A DNA stretch of 7,145 nucleotides from an uncultured Tannerella sp. Its GTDB lineage: Bacteria > Bacteroidota > Bacteroidia > Bacteroidales > Tannerellaceae. The stretch lies in the NCBI GenBank assembly GCA_938036405.1, contig CALHPT010000221.1, positions 1 to 7,145 on the forward strand, in the 5' to 3' direction. How positions within the stretch are numbered: position 1 is the stretch's first letter; every line of letters starts with the position of its first letter. Both the position numbers and the translations under genes were made by a program. A model generated the notes under the pieces. The model was not told where the DNA came from, ran no database searches, and worked only from the letters and a program-made list of their open reading frames with translations. Below are positions 1 through 6,030 of the stretch, piece after piece.

Positions 1-224
1 CCCTCTAGGACCGTGGTACGCACCTCGGGGCCCTTGGTGTCGATGAGGATGCCGATGCGTCCGGACACCATGCGCACGTTCGATACGACGCGGTGCAGAC
101 CTTCCTCATTCATGTGCGCCGTGTTGAGGCGTACTACGTTCATACCCGCTTCGTAAAGTGAGCGGATAAAATCGACCTCGCAACGCTGGTCCGAGATCGT
201 GGCTACTATTTTGGTATGCTTCAT
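1..224 (-). CDS. pyk: Pyruvate kinase, N-terminal fragment (continues beyond the left edge)
   Basis: Glycolytic enzyme that transfers phosphate from phosphoenolpyruvate to ADP, giving pyruvate and ATP in the cytoplasm. Translating the minus strand from the ATG at 224 gives 74 residues before the window ends. They include the family's opening strand TKIVATI (residues 4-10), the substrate-site segment GMNVVRLNTAHM (27-38, matching the usual G-NV-RLN-SH) with the conserved Arg32, and the signature DTKGPEVRT (62-70). A full enzyme is usually about 470-480 residues, so most of the gene lies outside. No Shine-Dalgarno sequence precedes the ATG, as is common in Bacteroidota. aroQ lies upstream on the same strand, 216 bases away, so co-transcription is possible; I found no TAnnTTTG box in the gap. 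The motifs make the family call secure; truncation here is only the window edge. Confidence 0.95.
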   Translation of the reverse strand, partial: MKHTKIVATISDQRCEVDFIRSLYEAGMNVVRLNTAHMNEEGLHRVVSNVRMVSGRIGILIDTKGPEVRTTVLE

Positions 225-440
225 TGTTTGGGGGTGTTATAAGTGGTTATGAGCAGTAAGCTGTAGGGAGAGGGAACCGGAGAGGGTTCGCGGATGCGTC
301 AGTGCGAGGCCATGGCCTGAGGGTCCGGAGTGCGGAAGGAGAGCAAGGCTTCTAAGGCCAAGGGAAAGGGAGCGCAGTTGGGGGGCAATCGATCCCGAGC
401 ATGGCCGGGTGAGCGAGTCAAACTGTCGCTCTCCCAAGCC

Positions 441-857
441 TCACCTGAAAGCCTCCAAGGCCAATCGGTACGACTCCATCCCAAATCCTGCAATGACCCC
501 GCGACAGGCGGCGGCCAAGCAGGAGTGATGGCGAAAGGCCTCGCGCGTGTAGACGTTGGAGATGTGCACTTCGATAACCGGCGCGGTGACGGAGCGGATA
601 GCGTCGTGCAATGCGATAGAGGTGTGGGTATAGGCGCCGGCATTGAGCACGATACCGTCGCACGAGAAGCCTGCCTCGTGGATCTTGTTGATCAGTTCAC
701 CCTCGATGTTGCTTTGGTAGGAGGTGAGCGCGTACTGCGGATAATCTGCCTGGAGTCGGTTGAAATAAGATTCAAACGTTGTATTCCCGTACACGTTCGG
801 CTCGCGTCGGCCCAGCAGGTTCAGGTTTGGCCCGTTGATGATCAGTATCTTCTTCAT
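441..857 (-). CDS. aroQ: 3-dehydroquinate dehydratase, type II
   Basis: Third step of the shikimate pathway: dehydrates 3-dehydroquinate to 3-dehydroshikimate in the cytoplasm, feeding aromatic amino acid synthesis. At 138 residues it has the compact length of type II (AroQ) enzymes, which form dodecamers and are unrelated to type I AroD. The N-terminal signature INGPNLNLLGRREP (residues 7-20) is followed by the catalytic tyrosine Y23. Other expected active-site residues are visible at constant offset from the well-studied mycobacterial enzyme: N11, R18, N72, H78 (NAGAYTHTS), H98 (EVHISN) and R109. The ATG at 857 is directly preceded by AGAAGGAA, too close for an ideal ribosome-binding site. 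A promoter element lies about 35 bases upstream. The gene is divergent from xerD and points toward pyk. Nothing is broken or missing. Confidence 0.97.
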   Translation of the reverse strand: MKKILIINGPNLNLLGRREPNVYGNTTFESYFNRLQADYPQYALTSYQSNIEGELINKIHEAGFSCDGIVLNAGAYTHTSIALHDAIRSVTAPVIEVHISNVYTREAFRHHSCLAAACRGVIAGFGMESYRLALEAFR

Positions 858-891
858 TTCCTTCTAATATTTGTCGCCTTTTGGAGACGCA

Positions 892-899
892 CAAAAGTA
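892..899 (-). promoter_or_regulatory. Bacteroidetes-type -7 promoter element for aroQ
   Basis: On the minus strand this reads TACTTTTG, an exact match to the TAnnTTTG -7 consensus recognised by the Bacteroidetes housekeeping sigma factor. It would place the transcript start near 884-887, leaving a leader of roughly 30 bases before the aroQ ATG. I see no good TTG at the expected -33 position (the DNA there is GC-rich), so strength is uncertain. No equally clear element was found for the divergent xerD gene. Confidence 0.6.
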
Positions 900-996
900 A
901 GGAGACGTGAGAAAACGGCGGCCGCATGCCCCAACGCGTGGCCCAAGCCTTCCTTACGAAGAATCTCCATCGTAGGCTGATAACGACACATAGACG

Positions 997-1929
997 ATGA
1001 GCAAAAAAGAGATGCCGGTCAACGATCCGGTCAAGATGTATGAGATTTACCTCCGCCTCGAGCGCGGGCTATCAAAAAACACCGTGGAAGCCTATACGGA
1101 CGACCTGAACAAGCTCTTCCGCTTCGTGGCTGTCGAGGGGCGGCCGGTGTTGGAGATCACCTATGCCGACTTGCAGCAGTTCGTCGCGCAACTCTACGAT
1201 GCTGGCATCTCGCCTCGCTCGCAGGCACGCATCATCTCTGGCATCCGTTCGTTTTATCGCTACCTCGTCCTCGAAGGCTATCTCAAAAGCGACCCGACGC
1301 AGCTGCTCGAATCGCCCCGGATCGGCCGACGACTGCCTGAAGTCTTGACCGTTGGTGAGATCGACCGTATCCTGGCCACGATCGACGTCTCCACGCCCGC
1401 CGGCCGACGTAACCGTGCCATGATTGAAGTGCTCTACAGCTGCGGACTGCGTGTCTCGGAGCTGATCGGACTGCGTTACCCTGACATTCACTTCGACGAG
1501 GGCTATATCCGAGTCCTTGGCAAGGGCAGCAAGCAGCGCTTGGTGCCGATCTCACGGAAGGCCCTCGACGAGATCCGTCACTACCTGCCCGACCGACTCT
1601 CCATCGCTTCAGCCAAGGGGTTCGAGGACATTCTCTTTGTCAATCCTCACGGTCGATCGCTATCTCGCGTCATGGTCTTTAAGATCGTCAAGGAGCACGC
1701 CGCGCTGGCCGGTATCACGAAGACCATCAGCCCCCACACCTTCCGCCATTCCTTCGCGACGCACCTGCTTGAGGGCGGCGCCGACCTCCGCGGTATTCAG
1801 ATGATGCTGGGGCACGAGACGATCACTGCCACCGAGATCTATACGCACCTCGACCGCGAATCGCTCCGCCGCGAGATCATCGAGCATCACCCGCGCAACA
1901 AGTCATGGCGTCTGGAACATGGGGGATAG
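997..1929 (+). CDS. xerD: Tyrosine recombinase XerD
   Basis: Site-specific tyrosine recombinase that, with XerC, resolves chromosome dimers at dif during division. The 310 residues fit the family (about 300). The N-terminal SAM-like DNA-binding domain spans roughly residues 10-95 (YLRLERGLSKNTVEAY); the catalytic domain covers about 115-300. The full active site is present: R152 (LRVSEL), K176 (GKGSKQR), H247 and R250 (PHTFRHSFATHLLEGGADLR), H273 (LGH) and nucleophile Y282 (IYTHLD), in register with E. coli XerD (R148, K172, H244, R247, H270, Y279). The ATG at 997 gives a normal N-terminus; no Shine-Dalgarno is visible. It is divergent from aroQ and convergent with the MATE gene. A 5-bp inverted repeat (TACGA/TCGTA, 955-959 and 970-974) sits upstream. 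XerD rather than a phage integrase is favoured by length, close similarity and the housekeeping context; XerC or a solitary Xer cannot be fully excluded. Confidence 0.93.
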   Translation: MSKKEMPVNDPVKMYEIYLRLERGLSKNTVEAYTDDLNKLFRFVAVEGRPVLEITYADLQQFVAQLYDAGISPRSQARIISGIRSFYRYLVLEGYLKSDPTQLLESPRIGRRLPEVLTVGEIDRILATIDVSTPAGRRNRAMIEVLYSCGLRVSELIGLRYPDIHFDEGYIRVLGKGSKQRLVPISRKALDEIRHYLPDRLSIASAKGFEDILFVNPHGRSLSRVMVFKIVKEHAALAGITKTISPHTFRHSFATHLLEGGADLRGIQMMLGHETITATEIYTHLDRESLRREIIEHHPRNKSWRLEHGG

Positions 1930-1934
1930 CCCCC
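1921..1934 (+). other. GC stem-loop spanning the xerD stop codon
   Basis: GGGGG, loop ATAG, CCCCC: a perfect 5-bp all-GC stem whose loop contains the xerD TAG stop (1927-1929). It has no following T-tract, so it is not a standard intrinsic terminator, though it could stabilise the mRNA end or slow polymerase. It may be chance in GC-rich DNA. Confidence 0.4.
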
Positions 1935-1947
1935 GGGTAGGTAACCC

Positions 1948-2097
1948 AAACACGCCCGTAATTGAGTCCGCGCACGCTGCGCGGAGCAAAACACGCCCGT
2001 AATTGGGGCCGCGCACACTGCGCGGAGCAAAACACGCCCGTAATTGGGGCCGCGCACGCTGCGCGGAGCAAAACACGCCCGTAATTGGGGCCGCGCA
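1948..2097. repeat. Tandem array of a 41-base hairpin-bearing unit (three full copies plus a truncated fourth)
   Basis: The motif CACGCCCGTAATTG begins at 1951, 1992, 2033 and 2074, an exact 41-base period with no spacers. Each full unit has a conserved linker (AAACACGCCCGTAATTG then roughly GGG) followed by a perfect 7-bp stem CCGCGCA/TGCGCGG around a 3-base loop (CGC, CAC, CGC in copies 1-3), then AGCA. Copies 2 and 3 differ only in the loop; copy 1 also has ATTGAGTCC where the others have ATTGGGGCC. The fourth copy stops after the left stem arm CCGCGCA at 2097. Near identity suggests recent amplification. A period of 41 is not a multiple of three, which argues against a coding repeat. Confidence 0.93.
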
Positions 2098-2137
2098 GGC
2101 CTCTACCGAGGCCGAGGAAGTTTGGCCGGGTACAAAA
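2098..2137. repeat. Hairpin-plus-tail module, copy 1
   Basis: Perfect 6-bp hairpin GGCCTC-TACC-GAGGCC (2098-2113) followed by a tail (2114-2137, starting GAGGAAGTTTGG and ending GGGTACAAAA). A diverged copy of the whole module lies 70 bases downstream at 2168-2207. The tail contains the left arm of the long inverted repeat. It starts exactly where the fourth 41-base unit is cut off. Confidence 0.7.
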
Positions 2138-2163
2138 GATGTTTGATGTGCCCGGCCAAACTT
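2118..2163. repeat. Perfect 13-bp inverted repeat with 20-base loop
   Basis: AAGTTTGGCCGGG (2118-2130) is exactly complementary to CCCGGCCAAACTT (2151-2163), with a 20-base spacer (2131-2150). Thirteen uninterrupted pairs are unlikely by chance. There is no T-tract after the stem on either strand, so it does not look like a simple bidirectional terminator. It may be a dispersed palindromic element, a binding site or a transcript-end structure. Confidence 0.85.
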
Positions 2164-2167
2164 GGCT

Positions 2168-2207
2168 GGCGTCCCTGACGCCCCGGGGAAGATTGCCAGG
2201 TACAAGA
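2168..2207. repeat. Hairpin-plus-tail module, copy 2 (diverged)
   Basis: Perfect 6-bp hairpin GGCGTC-CCT-GACGCC (2168-2182) followed by a tail (2183-2207) that aligns with the tail of copy 1: both contain GGAAG, a TTG-CC segment and GGTACAA. Compared with copy 1 the fourth stem pair is changed from C:G to G:C on both sides, keeping the stem intact. The right arm of a second large palindrome is absent here. Confidence 0.65.
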
Positions 2208-2338
2208 ATGAGATGGGGCTAATAGTGGGGAAGCCTGTTTTTGATGCGGTTGTCCCTAGCTCCTCCTGGGTAGTTATGAGGCTAAAGCTTCAGCAGGATG
2301 GGAGGCCTTTGCGGTCGCCTTGTCGTGAGAAGTCGTTA

Positions 2339-2357
2339 TGCGGGCTGCGTGCCCGCA
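2339..2357 (-). terminator. Possible transcript-end hairpin downstream of the MATE gene
   Basis: TGCGGGC-TGCGT-GCCCGCA is a perfect 7-bp stem with a 5-base loop, ending 5 bases beyond the MATE stop codon (2363-2365). On the minus strand the bases after the stem (TAACGACTTCTC) are not a U-tract, so intrinsic termination is only tentative; RNA 3'-end protection is an alternative. Confidence 0.35.
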
Positions 2358-2362
2358 GGGGA

Positions 2363-3760
2363 TTATACCTTGGGCGATGAGACGTCGGCCCTGGCCCCCT
2401 CCGCCCCTTCGAACAGCTTCCGCTGACTGATGATCAGCACCACAGCCACGCCGACAGACGCCAGGTCGCTGACTGGCAGGCTCCACCATACGCCGTTGAG
2501 GCCAAGGAAACGAGGGATGATCAGCAGCGCGGGGATGAGGAAGAGTAGCTGGCGTGTCAGGCTGAGGAAGATGGCCAGACGACTGCGGCCGATGCTTTGG
2601 AAGAGTTGTGTGGTGGTGATCTGAAATCCGATGAGTGATACGCCGATGATACCGATGCGCAAGGCCGTCGTGCAAAGCGCAATCAAGGGTTCGCTGATGG
2701 TGAAGAGGCTGACGATGGCACGGGGATCCAGTTCGGCTACGGCAAAGCCGACAAGGCTGAAGAAGAGATTCGTGCCCGCACTGTAGGCGTAGGTCATGCG
2801 CACGCGGTGCATGTGGCGCGCACCGTAATTGAAGCCCACAATGGGCTGCATGCCCTGCGCCACACCGAGGATCAGCATGACGATCAGCATGGCGTAACTG
2901 CTGATGATCCCGAAGGCACCGATGGCCAGGTCGGACTCCTCGGGCGTCGTGCCATAAGCCACGAACGAGCGGTTCATGATGACGTTCACCGCGCTGCCCG
3001 TAAGCTGCATGGCGAAGGGTGCGACGCCGATGGCCGTGATGGCGCGCATGATTGCCCACGACGGACGGAAGGCTGTCCGACGGAACCGCACGATGCTGCT
3101 CGGCAGGAAGAAGTGCGACAGGACGTACGCAGCACAGATGATCATCGCAATGGCTGTGGCGATGGCTGCGCCGCGGATGCCCATGCCCATCGGATAGATA
3201 AAGACATAGTCCAGCACCACATTGATCAGCGCGCTGAGGAGCATCGTTGTCATGGCCTTGCGCGGGTAGCCCGAGGCGCGCATGATGGCGTTGTAGCCGA
3301 AGCTGAAGGCGGCGAAGACGTTGGCCGGGATGACGATCTGCAGGTATTCCATGGCGTAGGGCAACGTGCGGTCGCTGGCGCCGAAGAGTCGCAGCAGCGG
3401 CTCCATATAGATGTAGCAAGGGATGATGGTAAGAATCTGCGTGACGAGCGTGAGGTAGACCGCATTGGCGAGTGTCTGTTCTGCCCGCGGTGTGTCGCGT
3501 TGCCCGAGCAGGATCGACACGCGCACGGACGCACCGGCGCCGACCAGCATGCCGAAGGCTTGCAGGAAGATGAGGATCGGGAACGTGATCGCCAGCCCGG
3601 AGAGCGCATACTCGCTCACCCCTTGACCGATGAAGATCCGGTCCACAATGTTGTACAACGAATTGACTACCGTTCCCACCACTGCGGGCACGGCATAATG
3701 GAATAGCAGGCGAGGTATGCGCTCCTGCTCTAACGCTTGGATTTGTTTGGCTTCAGCCAT
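2363..3760 (-). CDS. MATE family multidrug/cation antiporter
   Basis: Inner-membrane exporter of the MATE family (MOP superfamily), expected to use a Na+ or H+ gradient to expel drugs or metabolites. From the ATG at 3760 it has 465 residues, normal for the family, with about 12 hydrophobic segments in two halves. Family landmarks in the first half are VNSLYNIVDRIFIGQ (residues 32-46), AGASVRVSILLGQ (75-87), and SGYPRKAM...NVVLDYVF (163-187) leading to GIRGAAIATAIA (194-205). In the second half the family pattern is seen at QGMQPIVGFNYGA (302-314) and QSIGRSR (388-394). The organisation resembles MepA/NorM-like bacterial pumps; substrate cannot be read from sequence. A TTG two codons upstream (3766) would also be in frame but ATG is preferred. 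No Shine-Dalgarno precedes it. It follows the flippase after a 54-base gap, so it may be read through from that operon or use its own promoter. Confidence 0.93.
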   Translation of the reverse strand: MAEAKQIQALEQERIPRLLFHYAVPAVVGTVVNSLYNIVDRIFIGQGVSEYALSGLAITFPILIFLQAFGMLVGAGASVRVSILLGQRDTPRAEQTLANAVYLTLVTQILTIIPCYIYMEPLLRLFGASDRTLPYAMEYLQIVIPANVFAAFSFGYNAIMRASGYPRKAMTTMLLSALINVVLDYVFIYPMGMGIRGAAIATAIAMIICAAYVLSHFFLPSSIVRFRRTAFRPSWAIMRAITAIGVAPFAMQLTGSAVNVIMNRSFVAYGTTPEESDLAIGAFGIISSYAMLIVMLILGVAQGMQPIVGFNYGARHMHRVRMTYAYSAGTNLFFSLVGFAVAELDPRAIVSLFTISEPLIALCTTALRIGIIGVSLIGFQITTTQLFQSIGRSRLAIFLSLTRQLLFLIPALLIIPRFLGLNGVWWSLPVSDLASVGVAVVLIISQRKLFEGAEGARADVSSPKV

Positions 3761-3767
3761 AAGCAAT

Positions 3768-3802
3768 TGAATAACGAATAACCAAGAGCGAATAGCGAAA
3801 AA
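3768..3802. repeat. Degenerate heptanucleotide tandem repeat upstream of the MATE gene
   Basis: Read on the plus strand, five consecutive 7-base blocks can be aligned: TGAATAA, CGAATAA, CCAAGAG, CGAATAG, CGAAAAA. On the minus (coding) strand these are TTATTCR-like heptamers ending about 8 bases before the MATE ATG, so they form most of its short leader. The array is imperfect, the middle block fitting least. It could affect translation start or vary by slippage; this is inference. Confidence 0.5.
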
Positions 3803-3814
3803 TGGGCCAGGCCG

Positions 3815-5086
3815 TCAGCCCTGCCTACGTGCGCGGATCTGCTTGACGATAGAAACGGGGTTGGGCAGCAATTCCACCGCTTTCGTCCCCGTGACTCTGA
3901 GGAACATCACGACCGAAAACGTCAGCATACCGGAGTACGCTACACTCGACGCCACTGCCGCGCCCGTCACGCCCCATCGTGGCACCAGTACCGCAGCCGC
4001 CACGCACAGCACGACCAATCCCACCAACGAGCAGGCCGCGCTCACTCGCACCCGCCCCGTGCCGATAAAGTAATGGCTCAGGATCCGGTTCCCCCCGAAG
4101 GCCACGATGCCCACCGACAGCCCCGTGATGACGTCGCGTATGCCCGCAAACTCCCGCGTGAACAGTACCTCTGTGTACACCCATTCCGGGATGCACAACA
4201 CCGCGCCCATCGCCACCGCCAGCACGACCATCGTCGGTCCCAGCAGCCGCACCGCCGTCAGCCGACGGCGTTCCGCTTCCGTGGTCCGCGTGATCTCGCT
4301 GTAGGCAATGAAGCTCACCCCGTGGCTGACGTGCCACAGGCTTTCCGAGACGCGCGTCCCCACGTCCAGCAGGCCCACGCTTCCGTAGCCGCCGAAGCGT
4401 TGTAGGAAGAAGTAGTTCAGCCGTGCGGAAAGGTTCTCGGCCAAATTGTCTACACTGCTCCATAGGCCGTAGCGGAACATCTCGCCCGTGTCGCGCAGCC
4501 ACGACTTGACATCCATGCGGCCCGTCGGCCACTTTACGCTCCGCAGCAGGATCACGAGGCTCACCGCCCATGCGGTCAAGTTTGTCAGGAAAAGCCCCCG
4601 CATATATCCTCCCAGATTCTTCAGCCCTGCCACGTAATAGAGTCCGAGTAACACGAAAAAGAGTCCCGCGCCTTGAACGAGAAACACGGCATTGAAGGCC
4701 CGGATCCGATCCCACCCGAGCAGTACGCGCAGGTGTACATTGACTAACGATAGCAACACCGCTAACCCAAAGACAACCCTGCCAAGCCCCGTCGGCAGCA
4801 TACCTACAGCGGCCATTGCCCCGCACGCCATACCCGATCCCACCAGCGCCCACGCGTAAGCCGCACTGACGACTACGCTGAGCCGTTTCGAAGGCATGAA
4901 GTACACGATCGTGTTCCCACACAACACACTGGCAAACATCACTGCCACATTGGCCGACGCGAACACCACGCCCGCCACGCCCATATCGTGACGCCCTAGC
5001 ACGCGGCTGTTAATGAGCATCAGCGCCAAGTTCAGCGCCGCGATTACATACCGCGTACCGACTGTCGCTAAGATCTTTTTTAGCAC
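3815..5086 (-). CDS. Polysaccharide (O-antigen type) flippase-like membrane protein, Wzx/MOP family
   Basis: Predicted inner-membrane protein of 423 residues with about 12 hydrophobic segments, resembling Wzx-type flippases that move lipid-linked oligosaccharides across the membrane. The opening LKKILATVGTRYVIAALNLA and a mid-protein segment YGLWSSVDNLAENLSARLNY (206-225) followed by GSVGLLDVGTRVSESLW (235-251) follow the flippase pattern, as does the late VPRWGVTGAAVASSVAY (368-384). The C-terminus is basic (QIRARRQG). The start is a GTG at 5086, overlapping the end of ribF by 7 bases, with GGAGGT six bases upstream; translational coupling to ribF is likely. No glycosyltransferases are nearby, so its substrate is unknown. 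A different MOP-superfamily transporter (MATE) follows directly. The family is fairly secure; an exact substrate or role is not. Confidence 0.8.
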   Translation of the reverse strand: MLKKILATVGTRYVIAALNLALMLINSRVLGRHDMGVAGVVFASANVAVMFASVLCGNTIVYFMPSKRLSVVVSAAYAWALVGSGMACGAMAAVGMLPTGLGRVVFGLAVLLSLVNVHLRVLLGWDRIRAFNAVFLVQGAGLFFVLLGLYYVAGLKNLGGYMRGLFLTNLTAWAVSLVILLRSVKWPTGRMDVKSWLRDTGEMFRYGLWSSVDNLAENLSARLNYFFLQRFGGYGSVGLLDVGTRVSESLWHVSHGVSFIAYSEITRTTEAERRRLTAVRLLGPTMVVLAVAMGAVLCIPEWVYTEVLFTREFAGIRDVITGLSVGIVAFGGNRILSHYFIGTGRVRVSAACSLVGLVVLCVAAAVLVPRWGVTGAAVASSVAYSGMLTFSVVMFLRVTGTKAVELLPNPVSIVKQIRARRQG

Positions 5087-6030
5087 CCCCTGACCTCCCC
5101 GATGCCGTCGATCGGCAGGTCGGCCACCGTCTCGCGGTCGCGTTCCAGCTGTTCGCGCAGCGCGTCTAAACTGTCAAAGCGACGGTTGCTCCGCAGGTGG
5201 CGGATGAACTCCACCTCGAGCGCCTCGCCGTACACGTCGCCCGAGAAACCAAGCAGGTGCACCTCCACCGTTGTCGGCCGATCGCCGATCGTAGGCCGGT
5301 TGCCGATCGAGAGCATTCCCCGGTAGGCCATGCCATGCAGTCGCACCCGGACGGCATACACGCCGTCGCCTGGCAACACTTTCAGCGGCTCGTCAACGGA
5401 CAGGTTGGCAGTCGGGAAGCCCATCGTTCGCCCGATCCGCTGCCCGCCGACCACGTGCCCACGCAAGCGGTACGGAACGGTCAGCATCCGCGTAGCCTCT
5501 TCCACCTGGCACTCAGTGAGCAGCGCCCGAATCCGTGACGAACTGACCGCTGTCCCGTCCTCGAGTAGATAAGGCACGCCGCGTACGACTTCCATACCCA
5601 CTGCGCGCCCGTGCGCCACGTACTCCTCAAAACCCTCCGCGCGATCGCGCCCGAAGCGGTGATCGTAGCCCACGACCAGCGTGCTGACGCCCCACTCTGC
5701 TGCTAATCGTTCGATGAACTCGCGCGCCGTCAGCCGTGCCAGCGCAGGCGTAAAGTCCAGTACAGCGCAATAATCCACGCCCGTCTCCCCGATCCGCGCC
5801 AGCTTTTCCTCGAAGGCATCCAGTAGTTGCGGGCGATAATCCGCCTGCAACACGCGTCGCGGATGCACCGGAAAGGTGAAGACCGCCGGCGCCAATCCGC
5901 GCTCCGCAGCCACCTGCCGAAGCTGCGCAATGAGCGATCGATGACCTGCGTGCACACCGTCAAAAAATCCCACCGTAGCGGCCAACTTGCGCCCATCGAC
6001 CCGCTCGGTCGCGTCGTAAATCGTCCTCAC
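5080..6030 (-). CDS. ribF: Bifunctional riboflavin kinase / FAD synthetase
   Basis: Cytoplasmic enzyme that phosphorylates riboflavin to FMN and then adenylylates FMN to FAD. The 316 residues match the usual length. The N-terminal FAD synthetase (nucleotidyltransferase) domain has GFFDGVHAGH (21-30), VVGYDHRFGRDR (119-130) and SSSRIR (163-168), the ATP/FMN-handling motifs. The C-terminal riboflavin kinase domain (about 185-305) has GRTMGFPTAN (200-209, holding the metal/ATP-binding PTAN), GVYAVRV, SIGNRPT (241-247) and the likely catalytic Glu256 in TVEVHLL. Start is GTG at 6030, four bases before the end of the upstream gene (GTGA overlap), with GGAGGAG five bases upstream. Both overlaps (4 bases with the unknown gene, 7 with the flippase) indicate one transcript with translational coupling. 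Both domains appear intact. Confidence 0.96.
   Translation of the reverse strand: MRTIYDATERVDGRKLAATVGFFDGVHAGHRSLIAQLRQVAAERGLAPAVFTFPVHPRRVLQADYRPQLLDAFEEKLARIGETGVDYCAVLDFTPALARLTAREFIERLAAEWGVSTLVVGYDHRFGRDRAEGFEEYVAHGRAVGMEVVRGVPYLLEDGTAVSSSRIRALLTECQVEEATRMLTVPYRLRGHVVGGQRIGRTMGFPTANLSVDEPLKVLPGDGVYAVRVRLHGMAYRGMLSIGNRPTIGDRPTTVEVHLLGFSGDVYGEALEVEFIRHLRSNRRFDSLDALREQLERDRETVADLPIDGIGEVRGC
5093..5098 (-). promoter_or_regulatory. Shine-Dalgarno site for the flippase GTG start
   Basis: GGAGGT on the minus strand, six bases before the GTG at 5086, inside the ribF coding sequence. It supports the GTG over later starts. Such complete sites are uncommon in Bacteroidota. Confidence 0.75.

Larger units (their letters stand above)
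1930..2362. other. 433-base repeat-rich intergenic region between convergent xerD and MATE genes
   Basis: No credible gene is present. Reading frames across it, such as the minus-strand frame at 1903-2205, consist largely of repeat translated in shifting frames. In order it holds a 41-base-period tandem array with hairpins (1948-2097), a hairpin (2098-2113), a perfect 13-bp inverted repeat (2118-2163), a second hairpin (2168-2182) with a diverged copy of the same tail, a largely featureless stretch (about 2210-2338), and a hairpin just past the MATE stop (2339-2357). Because both flanking genes end here, transcripts from either side could read into these structures. Confidence 0.85.

Noticed and set aside
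237..437. 66-codon minus-strand frame between aroQ and pyk
   Set aside because: TTG start without a ribosome-binding site, Ser/Leu-rich low-complexity product, no recognisable family.
330..980. 216-codon plus-strand frame opposite aroQ
   Set aside because: It is antisense to a complete, motif-verified aroQ and resembles no known protein.
1948..2097. CRISPR array
   Set aside because: The units are contiguous with no unique spacers; the whole 41-base period is conserved, and there are no cas genes.
1930..2163. Integron attC sites or cassette array next to a tyrosine recombinase
   Set aside because: The recombinase is a housekeeping XerD with no sign of the IntI-specific insertion, the units are short identical hairpins without attC core sites, and no cassettes lie between them.
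2118..2163. Standard intrinsic terminator
   Set aside because: Strong stem but a 20-base loop and no T-run on either strand.
2274..3419. 381-codon minus-strand frame overlapping the MATE gene
   Set aside because: Out-of-frame shadow of the MATE gene; Arg/His-rich with no family pattern.
2807..3706. 299-codon plus-strand frame opposite the MATE gene
   Set aside because: Its His/Asp/Arg-rich low-complexity translation is typical of the antisense of a GC-rich membrane-protein gene.
3761..3766. TTG start extending the MATE protein by two residues
   Set aside because: The ATG at 3760 is a better start and the extra residues add nothing conserved.
3825..4922. 365-codon minus-strand frame overlapping the flippase gene
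   Set aside because: Out-of-frame shadow with Gly/Arg-rich translation and no membrane segments, whereas the chosen frame has clear flippase features.
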